DNA from: an uncultured archaeon
GTDB taxonomy: Archaea > Thermoproteota > Nitrososphaeria > Conexivisphaerales > CALBHZ01
NCBI GenBank assembly: GCA_937892815.1
Contig: CALBHZ010000262.1
Location: 1 to 5,653 of the forward strand
Direction of reading: 5' to 3'
DNA: 5,653 nt
Made by a program: the position numbers and the translations under genes. The notes below the pieces were generated by a model. That model was not told where the DNA came from. It saw only the letters and a list, made by a program, of their open reading frames with translations, and ran no database searches. Below are positions 1 to 5,653 of the stretch, one piece after another; positions within the stretch are counted from its first letter, which is position 1; the number at the start of each line of letters is the position of its first letter.

Positions 1-840
1 GCTAAGTACAAAGCTACCCACATCTTGGGAAACCCAACCATATACAGGAGGCTATTGAGGGTTGAGGATGCCGAGAAGAGGTACGACGTATCCTCCTTGA
101 AGATGGCTTTTAGCTCTGGAGAAACGGTTGAGCCCGAGCTATTTAACGAGTGGAAGAGGAGGATAGGTACCGAGCTGTACGATTGTCTAGGACAGACGGA
201 GAGCCACGTATTCGTCTGCACCAGGCCCGGAGTGGTTAAGCCGGGCTCCCTAGGAAAGCCCTTGCCCGGGTGTCCGGTAGCCGTAATTAGGGAAGATGGG
301 AGCCTATGCGATATAGATGAGATAGGTTACCTAGCTTTAGATAAGAGCTGGGAAGGGCTTACTCCCGGATACATAAAGCTTGAAGAGGAATGGGCGACTA
401 GGTTTAAAGGGAGGTGGTACCTAACCCTAGACTTCGCTAGAATCGATAAAGACGGCTTCTTCTGGTACGTATCTAGAACCGACGATTTGATAAAGAGCAG
501 GGGATACTTAATAGGCCCTAAGGAGGTAGAGGACGTTATAAACGAACATGAAGCCGTTCTAGAATCGGCCGTAGTTGGAGTTAGAGATCCGGAGCTAAGG
601 GAAAGGGTGAAGGCCTTCATAGTGTTAAAGGAGGGATGTAAGCCATCTGAAGAGCTAGCTAGGGAAATTAGGTAGTTCGTAAGGAAGAGGATAGCCCCCT
701 ACAAAGCTCCTAAGGAGATAGAGTTCGTAGAAGCGTTACCTAAAACGGTAACGGGAAAGATAATGAGGAAGGTATTGAAGAAGCAGGAAGAGGAGAGAAA
801 AGAAGAGGAAAAGAAGAAAGCCCAAGTCTACATCTTCTGA
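1..840 (+). pseudogene. AMP-forming acyl-CoA synthetase, C-terminal part, interrupted by in-frame TAG
   Basis: Adenylate-forming (ANL superfamily) enzyme that would activate a carboxylic acid with ATP and CoA to acyl-CoA in the cytoplasm. The reading frame is open from base 1, so the N-terminal half lies upstream of the window. Visible codons show YDCLGQTES (60-68, the A5 region), WYLTLDFARID (139-149, the A7 region with the ribose-binding Asp at 144; the usual TGD is TLD here), SRTDD with the conserved Arg at 159, and GYLIGPKEVE (168-177, hinge and A8). Codon 225 is TAG (673-675). The same frame then continues for 54 codons with exactly the expected family ending: APYKAPKEIEFV, then PKTVTGKIMRK, whose catalytic Lys is at 757-759, and a Lys/Glu-rich tail ending in TGA. 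The gene is therefore broken by a nonsense codon, recoded, or misread. If TAG is a true stop, the product lacks the lysine needed for adenylation. Substrate is not readable; acetate to medium-chain or branched acids are all possible. Confidence 0.88.
673..675 (+). other. In-frame TAG inside acyl-CoA synthetase
   Basis: The codon lies between AREIR and FVRKRIAPYK, a stretch where related synthetases usually have a charged or polar residue, often Glu. GAG, AAG or CAG could each become TAG by one base change. There is no frame change on either side. The cupin gene just downstream uses TAG as its natural stop, so a genome-wide reassignment of TAG is not favoured. Confidence 0.9.
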
Positions 841-854
841 AATAGCCTTTCCAA

Positions 855-870
855 TTTTTTTATATTTTAG
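855..870 (+). terminator. T-rich archaeal terminator after acyl-CoA synthetase
   Basis: A run of seven T (855-861) followed by atatttta begins 14 bases after the TGA of the synthetase. Intrinsic termination in archaea works on T-tracts with no required hairpin, and I see no stem upstream. It separates the synthetase from the cupin gene. Confidence 0.6.
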
Positions 871-879
871 AATCTTGAA

Positions 880-895
880 GGGTAAGACTTATTAA
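880..895 (+). promoter_or_regulatory. Promoter (BRE/TATA) of the cupin gene, leaderless type
   Basis: The A/T-rich box CTTATTAA (888-895) is centred about 26 bases before the ATG at 918, the spacing expected if transcription starts at or within a few bases of the start codon. The purine-rich stretch GGGTAAGA directly upstream (880-887) fits a TFB recognition element. No Shine-Dalgarno sequence precedes the ATG, which agrees with a leaderless mRNA. The start site itself is inferred. Confidence 0.55.
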
Positions 896-917
896 TTCTA
901 TAATTTTAGATAGATAC

Positions 918-1346
918 ATGCCAGATCGGGAAAAGGTAACTAGGAAGGGAAAGGTATTATGGGTTGAAAGAGACGTAAAGGCGACTAAGAAGGTCGAGGG
1001 AGAGGAGCTGGTAGAGATCTTATCTATATACGATCCCAAATTCCCTCAAAACCTAAATGAAGTTAGAGGAGGGCCGGTAACCATCGTTGAAGGAGACGGG
1101 TTTAAGATAGACCTATCTAAGAGAGAGGAAAAACCCATGGGCTTTTGGCATAGGAACTTAGATCAGGACGAGCTAATATTCGTTGTAAGGGGAAGAGCTA
1201 GATGGTATACTGAGCTGGGGACGTTCGAATTAAAAGCAGGAGATATCTTAATTATACCGAAGGGAGTGGCTCATAGAGTAGAGCCTTTAGAGAAAGGCAC
1301 CTACGTAGCTCTAGAGATAAAGTCTTCGTACATCAAGAAGGCATAG
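918..1346 (+). CDS. Small single-domain cupin protein
   Basis: A 142-residue soluble protein with one cupin beta-barrel in the C-terminal two thirds. Motif 1 is FWHRNLDQDELIFVVRG (76-92): His78, Glu85 (or Asp84) and Gly92 fit the pattern, but the usual second His is Asn80. Motif 2 is GDILIIPKGVAH (108-119), with Pro114, Gly116 and the metal-ligand His119. Likely metal ligands are thus His78, Glu85 and His119, a 2-His-1-carboxylate set. The H-R-N start of motif 1 recalls homogentisate 1,2-dioxygenase, but this protein is far shorter than that enzyme and the glutamate is spaced one residue differently, so that function cannot be assigned. The N-terminal 55 residues are charged and lack a signal peptide. 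ATG at 918 is supported by the promoter spacing. The gene ends in TAG, three bases before the opposing transporter gene. Role unknown: dioxygenase, isomerase or small-molecule sensor are all possible; the neighbours suggest carboxylic-acid or aromatic-acid metabolism. Confidence 0.85.
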   Translation: MPDREKVTRKGKVLWVERDVKATKKVEGEELVEILSIYDPKFPQNLNEVRGGPVTIVEGDGFKIDLSKREEKPMGFWHRNLDQDELIFVVRGRARWYTELGTFELKAGDILIIPKGVAHRVEPLEKGTYVALEIKSSYIKKA

Positions 1347-1352
1347 CTCTCA

Positions 1353-1373
1353 TTTTATCCTCTTTTCTTTCTT
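1353..1373 (+). terminator. Pyrimidine-rich terminator of the cupin gene, inside opposing gene end
   Basis: TTTTATCCTCTTTTCTTTCT starts six bases after the cupin TAG. Several short T-runs in a row fit archaeal termination. The tract doubles as the Lys/Arg-rich C-terminal tail (KKEKRIK) of the leftward transporter gene. No similar T-tract is seen for the leftward unit just past its stop, so its transcripts may run antisense into the cupin gene. Confidence 0.45.
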
Positions 1374-2026
1374 GAATATATACAAGCTTAAGAGTAAGAC
1401 GAAAAAGGAGATACCGCTCGATAATACGAGGAGGAGGTTGAAGCCGTATATCTGAATTATGTGACCAGCAATGAACGTACTTAAAGCCATAAACGAGAAG
1501 CTTACGAAGAACCATATTCCGTAAGTTATAGCTAAAATCTCCTTACCGAACTTCTTTGCGAGGTATAAATTGCAAGCAGGCTGCTGTCCGTAAAACGATA
1601 AGCCGAAGAGGAAAACGAAGGTCATAATTACAATTAGGGAGTATGCAATTTGAAGAGATAGCAATGATAAAAGACCTGCCGTTGCCGTTATAACGAAAAC
1701 GAACTCAGGACCTCTTCTATCTCCAATCCTTCCTCCTAGATATTGTCCTAGAGCCCCTCCGGCTAAGAGAATTGAGGAGCTTATTCCGGCCACGATTATC
1801 TCGAACATCTTTACGCTCTTGAGATAAGAAGGCAAATATAGCTCTATTCCCCTAAAGTATAAACCAAATGAAACAGCGAATAGCAGGACGAGAAGGAAGG
1901 CTTTATTCGAGATAATTTCTAAATATAGGGGAATAACGGGCTTTTTGTAGTACGGAGGGTTTCTTGGAAGGCTTAAAACGGCGAAAGAAGCTAGAATTAA
2001 GACGCTTCCGAAGAAGACAATCGAAC

Positions 2027-2030
2027 AAAA
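2027..2030 (-). other. Frameshift site in the MFS transporter gene
   Basis: Coding strand reads TGG CGT TTT GTT in the upstream frame and hits TAA at 1999-1997. Reading one base back after TTT gives TGT TCG ATT and restores the family sequence through to the TGA at 1352-1350. Four T on the coding strand make a short homopolymer where a base may have been lost in the cell or in sequencing. A Phe tRNA slipping back one base would still pair perfectly with TTT, so some productive frameshifting is conceivable, but no stimulatory structure was recognised. Confidence 0.8.
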
Positions 2031-2505
2031 CGCCATCCAAAGGTTAGAGCTATAAGTAAAGCTACAGCTGGGTAAGCTATTTGTCCGATATTCGCTCCAA
2101 CGCCGTGAAGACCCATTGCTTCTCCCGCCCTCTTCTCAAATCTTCCATATATGTAAGAGTATGAAAGGGGATGGTAAAAACTTCCGAAGAAACCTAAAGA
2201 GGCGAGAAATAAAAATAGACCTAAGGGACTGTGGATAAATACCAAGAGGCAAGAGGCCCCCTGCAAGAATATGGAGATGAAAATTCCCTTCTTCTCCCCT
2301 AGCTTAGCGGCTAAATGACCGGCCATTAAAGCCCCTCCTCCGTACAGGAACATAGATAGGGCTACCGCCGACCCCACTTCATCGTACCTAAAGCCTTCAG
2401 CGATAATTAGGGGTATTATGGCGGGAAGGGACATGTGTAAACAGTGATTTAGAGAATGTAGGAAGCTTAAATATAGGATGACTAGTTTAGAGCTCGTTCC
2501 TTGAC

Positions 2506-4485
2506 TCATTGATGGGAAATCCCTAGCGCTTCCGCTACCAGCTCAGCTATATCTACGACCCTTAGCTTGCCTTCTAGTCCAGCGCCTTTTACAGCATCTA
2601 CGAACATCACGTAGTCTTTAGGACATGCGACTACTAGGAGCTCAGCACCCGTATTATAGGCTTCCTCTACCCTTATTACAGCCGGCCTTTTCCCCTTCCT
2701 CTCCTCCATCTTCCATATCATCCCTCCTCCGGCGCCACAGCAGAAGCTTAGCTCTCTGTTCCTCTTCATCTCCAATACCTCTACTCCCAGCTTCCTCAAA
2801 AGCTCTCTAGGAGCGTCGTACTGTCCGTTGTACCTTCCTAGGTAACAGGGATCGTGGTATGTAACTTTGTAATTCAACTTCTTAACGATTTTAGATGGAT
2901 CGATTAACTTGTTTAAGATCTCCACGTAATGGTATACTGGGTAAGAAGCTCCATAAGACGGATAATCGTTCTTTAAGGCGTTATACGTGTGAGGATCGGT
3001 AGTAATTATTTTATCGAACTTTGCCCTTTCTAAAGTGGACTTATTCTTCTCTACCAATATTTCAAAGAGGCCTTCTTCTCCTATCCTTCTAACGTCGTTC
3101 CCCGCATTTTGTTCAGCTTCGTAAAGTATTCCGAAATCTAGTCCTAAGGCCTTGAATACCTTCGCTGTAATCCTCGTTATGTCTTGAAGAGCTGGGTGAT
3201 AAGAAGCATAATCTCCAACGTACCATAGATATTCTACCTTTTCCTTCCTAGCGTCCTTTATCTTGAAATCTAGCTTTTTCGTCCAGAACGGCCTTTCTCT
3301 AGGCGGTCTACCAAAGGAGTTTCCGTATCTGTAAAAGTTAGTCAAGGCTTCTTGAATTCCCGGATCTATTTCCCCTACTTCGAGGAGCTTTCTCCTCATC
3401 TGAATTATTAAGTTGTAGTGTTCTATGTATACGGGACATCTAATTGTGCACGCTAGACAAAGGTAACAATCCCACAAGTTTTCAGATGGAACGTACTCAA
3501 ACACGCTTTTAACGTCCTTATTTCCGGATAAGTACTTCTTTCCCTCGGTAAATGCGTACTTCCTGAATTGTTTGAATATCAGCTCTCTAGGCGATAGAAC
3601 TGAGTACGAGTTAAACGCAGGACAGGCTCTATCACATCTACCGCAGAAAGCGCATACGAAGGCGTTGAATATATCCCTCCACCTGAATTCATTAAGCTTT
3701 TCAGCTCCATAAGATTCCTCTTCCTCACCTAATTCTACTCTTTCAAGATAACCGTTTCCCCTGAGCTCCGTAAAGAGAACGGAGAAGGGAGATAGTAGCA
3801 TGTGTAAATGCTTAGAATACACGATGAAAATCATAAAGCAGAATAGAGACACCGTATGGATCCACCATGCTACGTGGTAAACGAGCTCAGCGATACTAAT
3901 TGGTATTAAATTCGCTATAGCTCCGCTAACTAAAGGAGTAGGGTAAATAGGGTTAAGAGCTATTTTAGCTGCATTGAACACGTAATTCAACGATACGACC
4001 GTAACTATCAAAGCCAACGTTAGCCAAGCATCCCACTTATTTTCGAGGCTCGGAGGCCTTATTACGACCCTACGATACAGCGCTAAAATTACGCCTATAA
4101 GCACTACAATTCCCGCTAAGTCTAAGATGAAGAGGTAATAAGGAGAGTCTATTATGAGTATTGAATATTCTGGAAGTATCCCCCTTAAAAACGGATCGTT
4201 TAGATAGGAGAGGAGGTAAAAGATGAAGCCCCAAAATATAAGCACGTGAGCAATTCCTCCTACGGGCTCTCTAATATGCCTGCTCTGCAGCAGTACATGA
4301 TGTAGAAATACCTTAATCCTCTCTAAGGGCCTATCGAATCTATCCGAAAACCTTCCCTTCCCTATCCTTACTATCGAATAGACGAGGTACACCCTCCTTA
4401 TGAAAATAAAAAGGGTAATAGCTAAGAGCGCTAGGTATGCTACTCTCCCTATTATAGGCTCTGTAGGAAATATGATCTCGTTCAT
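2506..4485 (-). CDS. Membrane-bound Fe-S oxidoreductase, ETF:quinone oxidoreductase (EMO)/HdrD-like
   Basis: A 659-residue fusion that likely passes electrons from acyl-CoA oxidation, through ETF, to the membrane quinone. Residues 1-230 form a NarI-like membrane domain with about six hydrophobic helices (near 12-38, 78-96, 115-137, 152-170, 185-203, 204-223). Candidate haem b ligands include His80 (in GGIAHVLIFWGF), His204, His210, His226 and His228. A ferredoxin-type domain follows with two CxxCxxCxxxC sets: Cys278/281/284/288 and Cys340/343/346/350, each ending in CP, for two [4Fe-4S] clusters. The C-terminal half (about 415-659) is a pair of CCG domains as in HdrB/HdrD. The second keeps Cys547, Cys582-Cys583 and Cys621, but its CPxC end reads CPKD; the first has NAG (460-462) where CCG is expected. 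The six-base gap to the dehydrogenase stop and the ATGA overlap with the transporter mark a cotranscribed cluster. Family knowledge: such NarI/Fe-S/CCG fusions serve as ETF:menaquinone oxidoreductases in fatty-acid-oxidising bacteria. The exact donor here is inferred from the neighbouring dehydrogenase; no ETF genes are in view. Confidence 0.88.
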   Translation of the reverse strand: MNEIIFPTEPIIGRVAYLALLAITLFIFIRRVYLVYSIVRIGKGRFSDRFDRPLERIKVFLHHVLLQSRHIREPVGGIAHVLIFWGFIFYLLSYLNDPFLRGILPEYSILIIDSPYYLFILDLAGIVVLIGVILALYRRVVIRPPSLENKWDAWLTLALIVTVVSLNYVFNAAKIALNPIYPTPLVSGAIANLIPISIAELVYHVAWWIHTVSLFCFMIFIVYSKHLHMLLSPFSVLFTELRGNGYLERVELGEEEESYGAEKLNEFRWRDIFNAFVCAFCGRCDRACPAFNSYSVLSPRELIFKQFRKYAFTEGKKYLSGNKDVKSVFEYVPSENLWDCYLCLACTIRCPVYIEHYNLIIQMRRKLLEVGEIDPGIQEALTNFYRYGNSFGRPPRERPFWTKKLDFKIKDARKEKVEYLWYVGDYASYHPALQDITRITAKVFKALGLDFGILYEAEQNAGNDVRRIGEEGLFEILVEKNKSTLERAKFDKIITTDPHTYNALKNDYPSYGASYPVYHYVEILNKLIDPSKIVKKLNYKVTYHDPCYLGRYNGQYDAPRELLRKLGVEVLEMKRNRELSFCCGAGGGMIWKMEERKGKRPAVIRVEEAYNTGAELLVVACPKDYVMFVDAVKGAGLEGKLRVVDIAELVAEALGISHQ

Positions 4486-4491
4486 TTAGCT

Positions 4492-5649
4492 TTAGGCGTA
4501 CTCTTTTCCTAATATAGACCTAGCTATTATTAACCTCTGGATCTCGGAAGTGCCTTCTACGATGGTCAATACCCTTACGTCTCGGTAGAGCTTTTCAGCG
4601 GGGAACTCCGTAGTATATCCATATCCTCCCATTATTTGAATTGCATAGGCCGTACACTTAGCAGCTATTTCAGTAGCGAACAGCTTAGCCATCGATGCCT
4701 TCTTAATTACCTCCTTCCTCGCCTCTTCCTTACCTAAGAGGAAGGCCGCGCTTAAGGTAAGCAATCTAGCGGCCTCGATCCACGTAGCCATATCGGTTAA
4801 GTACCTCTGTACATGCTGGAACTTAGCTATCGGTTGACCGAAGGCGGTCCTCTGTTTAGCGTAAGATATGGACTCATCTAAAGCCCTCTGAGCGATTCCC
4901 AACGCTACCGCCGCTATCTGAACCCTTCCTTCATTTAATTGTCCTAAAGCTATCCTTAATCCTTCTCCCTCCTTTCCAACTAAGTTCTCCTTAGGAACTC
5001 TAACATCCTTGAATACTATAGGTGCTATCGATACCCCTCTCAAGCCCAACATTTTAATGGGCTTTCCGATCTCTAAGCCCTTAGTGTTCCTGTCTACTAG
5101 GATAGCGCTTATACCTCTCGGACCCTTTTCAGGAGCGGTTTTTGCGAACACTAAGTACACATCGGCAACAGCAGACTGCGTATTGAAGATCTTTTCTCCG
5201 TTAAGCACATACTCATCACCTTCTAACCTAGCGGTGGTCTTCATCGCCGCTACATCTGAACCTCCGACCGGCTCCGTAAGAGCGAAACATGGTATCTTCT
5301 CGGCTTTCACTATTGGAGGTATGTACTTCTTCTTGAGCTCCTCAGATCCGTACTCCAATATTATCCTAGATGTGAGTAGGAACGGATCTAAGAGGAAGGC
5401 AGTTAGAGGACAGGCATACGCTATCTCTTCTGTTACTATCGGGATATTAAAGAGATCCCATCCACTTCCTCCATACTCCTCAGGGATAGTTAAGCCAAGT
5501 ATCCCTAGTTCAGCTAACTTCTTGATATTTTCCTTAGGATATTCGTCGTTTTCATCCCACTGCTTTGCCTTGGGCATGAACTCGTTCCTCGCAAGCTCTC
5601 TAATCTCCTTCCTTAGAGTCTCTGATTCAGGAGGAATTGAAAAGCTCAT
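4492..5649 (-). CDS. Acyl-CoA dehydrogenase (FAD-dependent)
   Basis: Cytoplasmic flavoenzyme of 385 residues, the normal family length, that oxidises an acyl-CoA to the trans-2,3-enoyl-CoA and hands electrons to ETF. The N-terminal helical domain spans roughly 1-120, the beta domain 121-230 and the C-terminal helical domain 231-380. Signature 1 is ALTEPVGGSDVAA (123-135), and signature 2 starts QIMGGYGYTTE (338-348) and ends at Asp357. The predicted catalytic base is Glu365 in VEGTSEIQR, the position used by short- and medium-chain enzymes. RTAFGQPIAKFQ (267-278) supplies FAD contacts at the dimer interface. The ATG at 5649 gives the usual N-terminus (FSIPPESETLRKEIRELA) and is kept, although only four upstream bases are visible and the promoter lies outside. 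It is the first visible gene of the leftward cluster and sits directly before the membrane electron acceptor. Chain length or branching preference cannot be read; butyryl-, medium-chain or branched-chain substrates are all possible. Confidence 0.95.
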   Translation of the reverse strand: MSFSIPPESETLRKEIRELARNEFMPKAKQWDENDEYPKENIKKLAELGILGLTIPEEYGGSGWDLFNIPIVTEEIAYACPLTAFLLDPFLLTSRIILEYGSEELKKKYIPPIVKAEKIPCFALTEPVGGSDVAAMKTTARLEGDEYVLNGEKIFNTQSAVADVYLVFAKTAPEKGPRGISAILVDRNTKGLEIGKPIKMLGLRGVSIAPIVFKDVRVPKENLVGKEGEGLRIALGQLNEGRVQIAAVALGIAQRALDESISYAKQRTAFGQPIAKFQHVQRYLTDMATWIEAARLLTLSAAFLLGKEEARKEVIKKASMAKLFATEIAAKCTAYAIQIMGGYGYTTEFPAEKLYRDVRVLTIVEGTSEIQRLIIARSILGKEYA

Positions 5650-5653
5650 ATTG

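Larger units (their letters stand above)
1350..2509 (-). pseudogene. Major facilitator superfamily transporter, split by a one-base frameshift
   Basis: Integral membrane carrier of about 386 residues if the frame is restored, the normal length for a 12-helix MFS protein. The first part (2509-1997, 170 residues, the last 10 or so out of frame) has HSLNHCLHMSLPAIIP in helix 1, the motif-A-like GHLAAKLGEKKG after helix 2 (64-75), FFGSFYHP (107-114) and GVGANIGQIAYP (136-147). This pattern recalls the fosmidomycin-resistance (Fsr)-like MFS group. The second part (2036-1350) continues with SIVFFGSVL and carries the second motif-A copy, GGRIGDRRG, and the remaining helices. The frames meet at the AAAA run on the + strand at 2027-2030: one extra base there gives an unbroken GWRFCSIVFFG. 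The ATG at 2509 overlaps the TGA of the Fe-S oxidoreductase as ATGA, so translation is likely coupled. No ribosome binding site is seen for a separate second half at 2036. Substrate unknown; an organic acid or an efflux substrate is plausible from context and family. Confidence 0.82.

Noticed and set aside
327..620. 97-codon open frame on the - strand
   Set aside because: It lies wholly inside the synthetase, whose frame has clear family motifs, and its translation resembles nothing I recognise; a shadow frame.
673..675. Pyrrolysine at the synthetase TAG as the leading explanation
   Set aside because: No pyl genes or stem-loop element seen, the cupin stops at TAG next to an opposing gene, and reading through that stop would add only 14 unrelated codons before TAA at 1389-1391. 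Kept only as an alternative.
841..917. Small RNA or riboswitch in the intergenic gap
   Set aside because: Only 77 A/T-rich bases, with no convincing stems; explained by a terminator plus a promoter.
1333..1515. 60-codon open frame on the - strand
   Set aside because: It overlaps the transporter end in another frame and has no recognisable domain or start signal.
1997..2036. Two separate half-transporter genes
   Set aside because: The second half has no ribosome binding site or promoter signal, and one base restores a normal-length 12-helix carrier, so a broken single gene is simpler.
2625..2810. 61-codon open frame on the + strand
   Set aside because: Antisense to the conserved CCG domain of the Fe-S oxidoreductase; Ser/Pro/Leu-rich low-complexity product typical of a shadow frame.

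Overview
The window looks like thermophilic archaeal DNA, most likely from a Thermoproteota (Sulfolobales-type) organism. Arginine is coded mainly by AGA/AGG and isoleucine often by ATA. The one full intergenic gap has an archaeal promoter placed for a leaderless mRNA and a T-rich terminator, and none of the starts examined has a clear Shine-Dalgarno sequence. The lineage is an inference from style only; no rRNA or other marker gene is present.

Layout: two genes read rightward on the + strand. These are the 3' part of an AMP-forming acyl-CoA synthetase (1-840, cut by the window edge and interrupted by an in-frame TAG at 673-675) and a small single-domain cupin (918-1346) with its own promoter. 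Three genes read leftward on the - strand as a tight cluster, in transcription order: an acyl-CoA dehydrogenase (5649-4492), a membrane-bound Fe-S oxidoreductase of the ETF:quinone oxidoreductase/HdrD-like type (4485-2506), and a major facilitator superfamily transporter (2509-1350, split by a one-base frameshift near 2027-2030). The two groups converge with only 3 bases between the cupin stop and the transporter stop.

How the genes fit together: the synthetase would activate a carboxylic acid to its CoA thioester, and the dehydrogenase would oxidise it to the 2,3-enoyl-CoA. The membrane Fe-S protein would carry the electrons, probably via an electron-transferring flavoprotein encoded elsewhere, through Fe-S clusters and haem b to the membrane quinone. 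The transporter may move a substrate or product. This is a fatty-acid or organic-acid oxidation module; the chain length cannot be read from the sequence.

The points most worth a second look are the two gene-breaking lesions (the TAG in the synthetase, just before the segment with its catalytic lysine, and the frameshift in the transporter) and the altered cysteine motifs in the Fe-S oxidoreductase. I see no CRISPR array, insertion sequence, RNA gene or clearly new defence or mobile system. There is no gene-free stretch above 300 bases.
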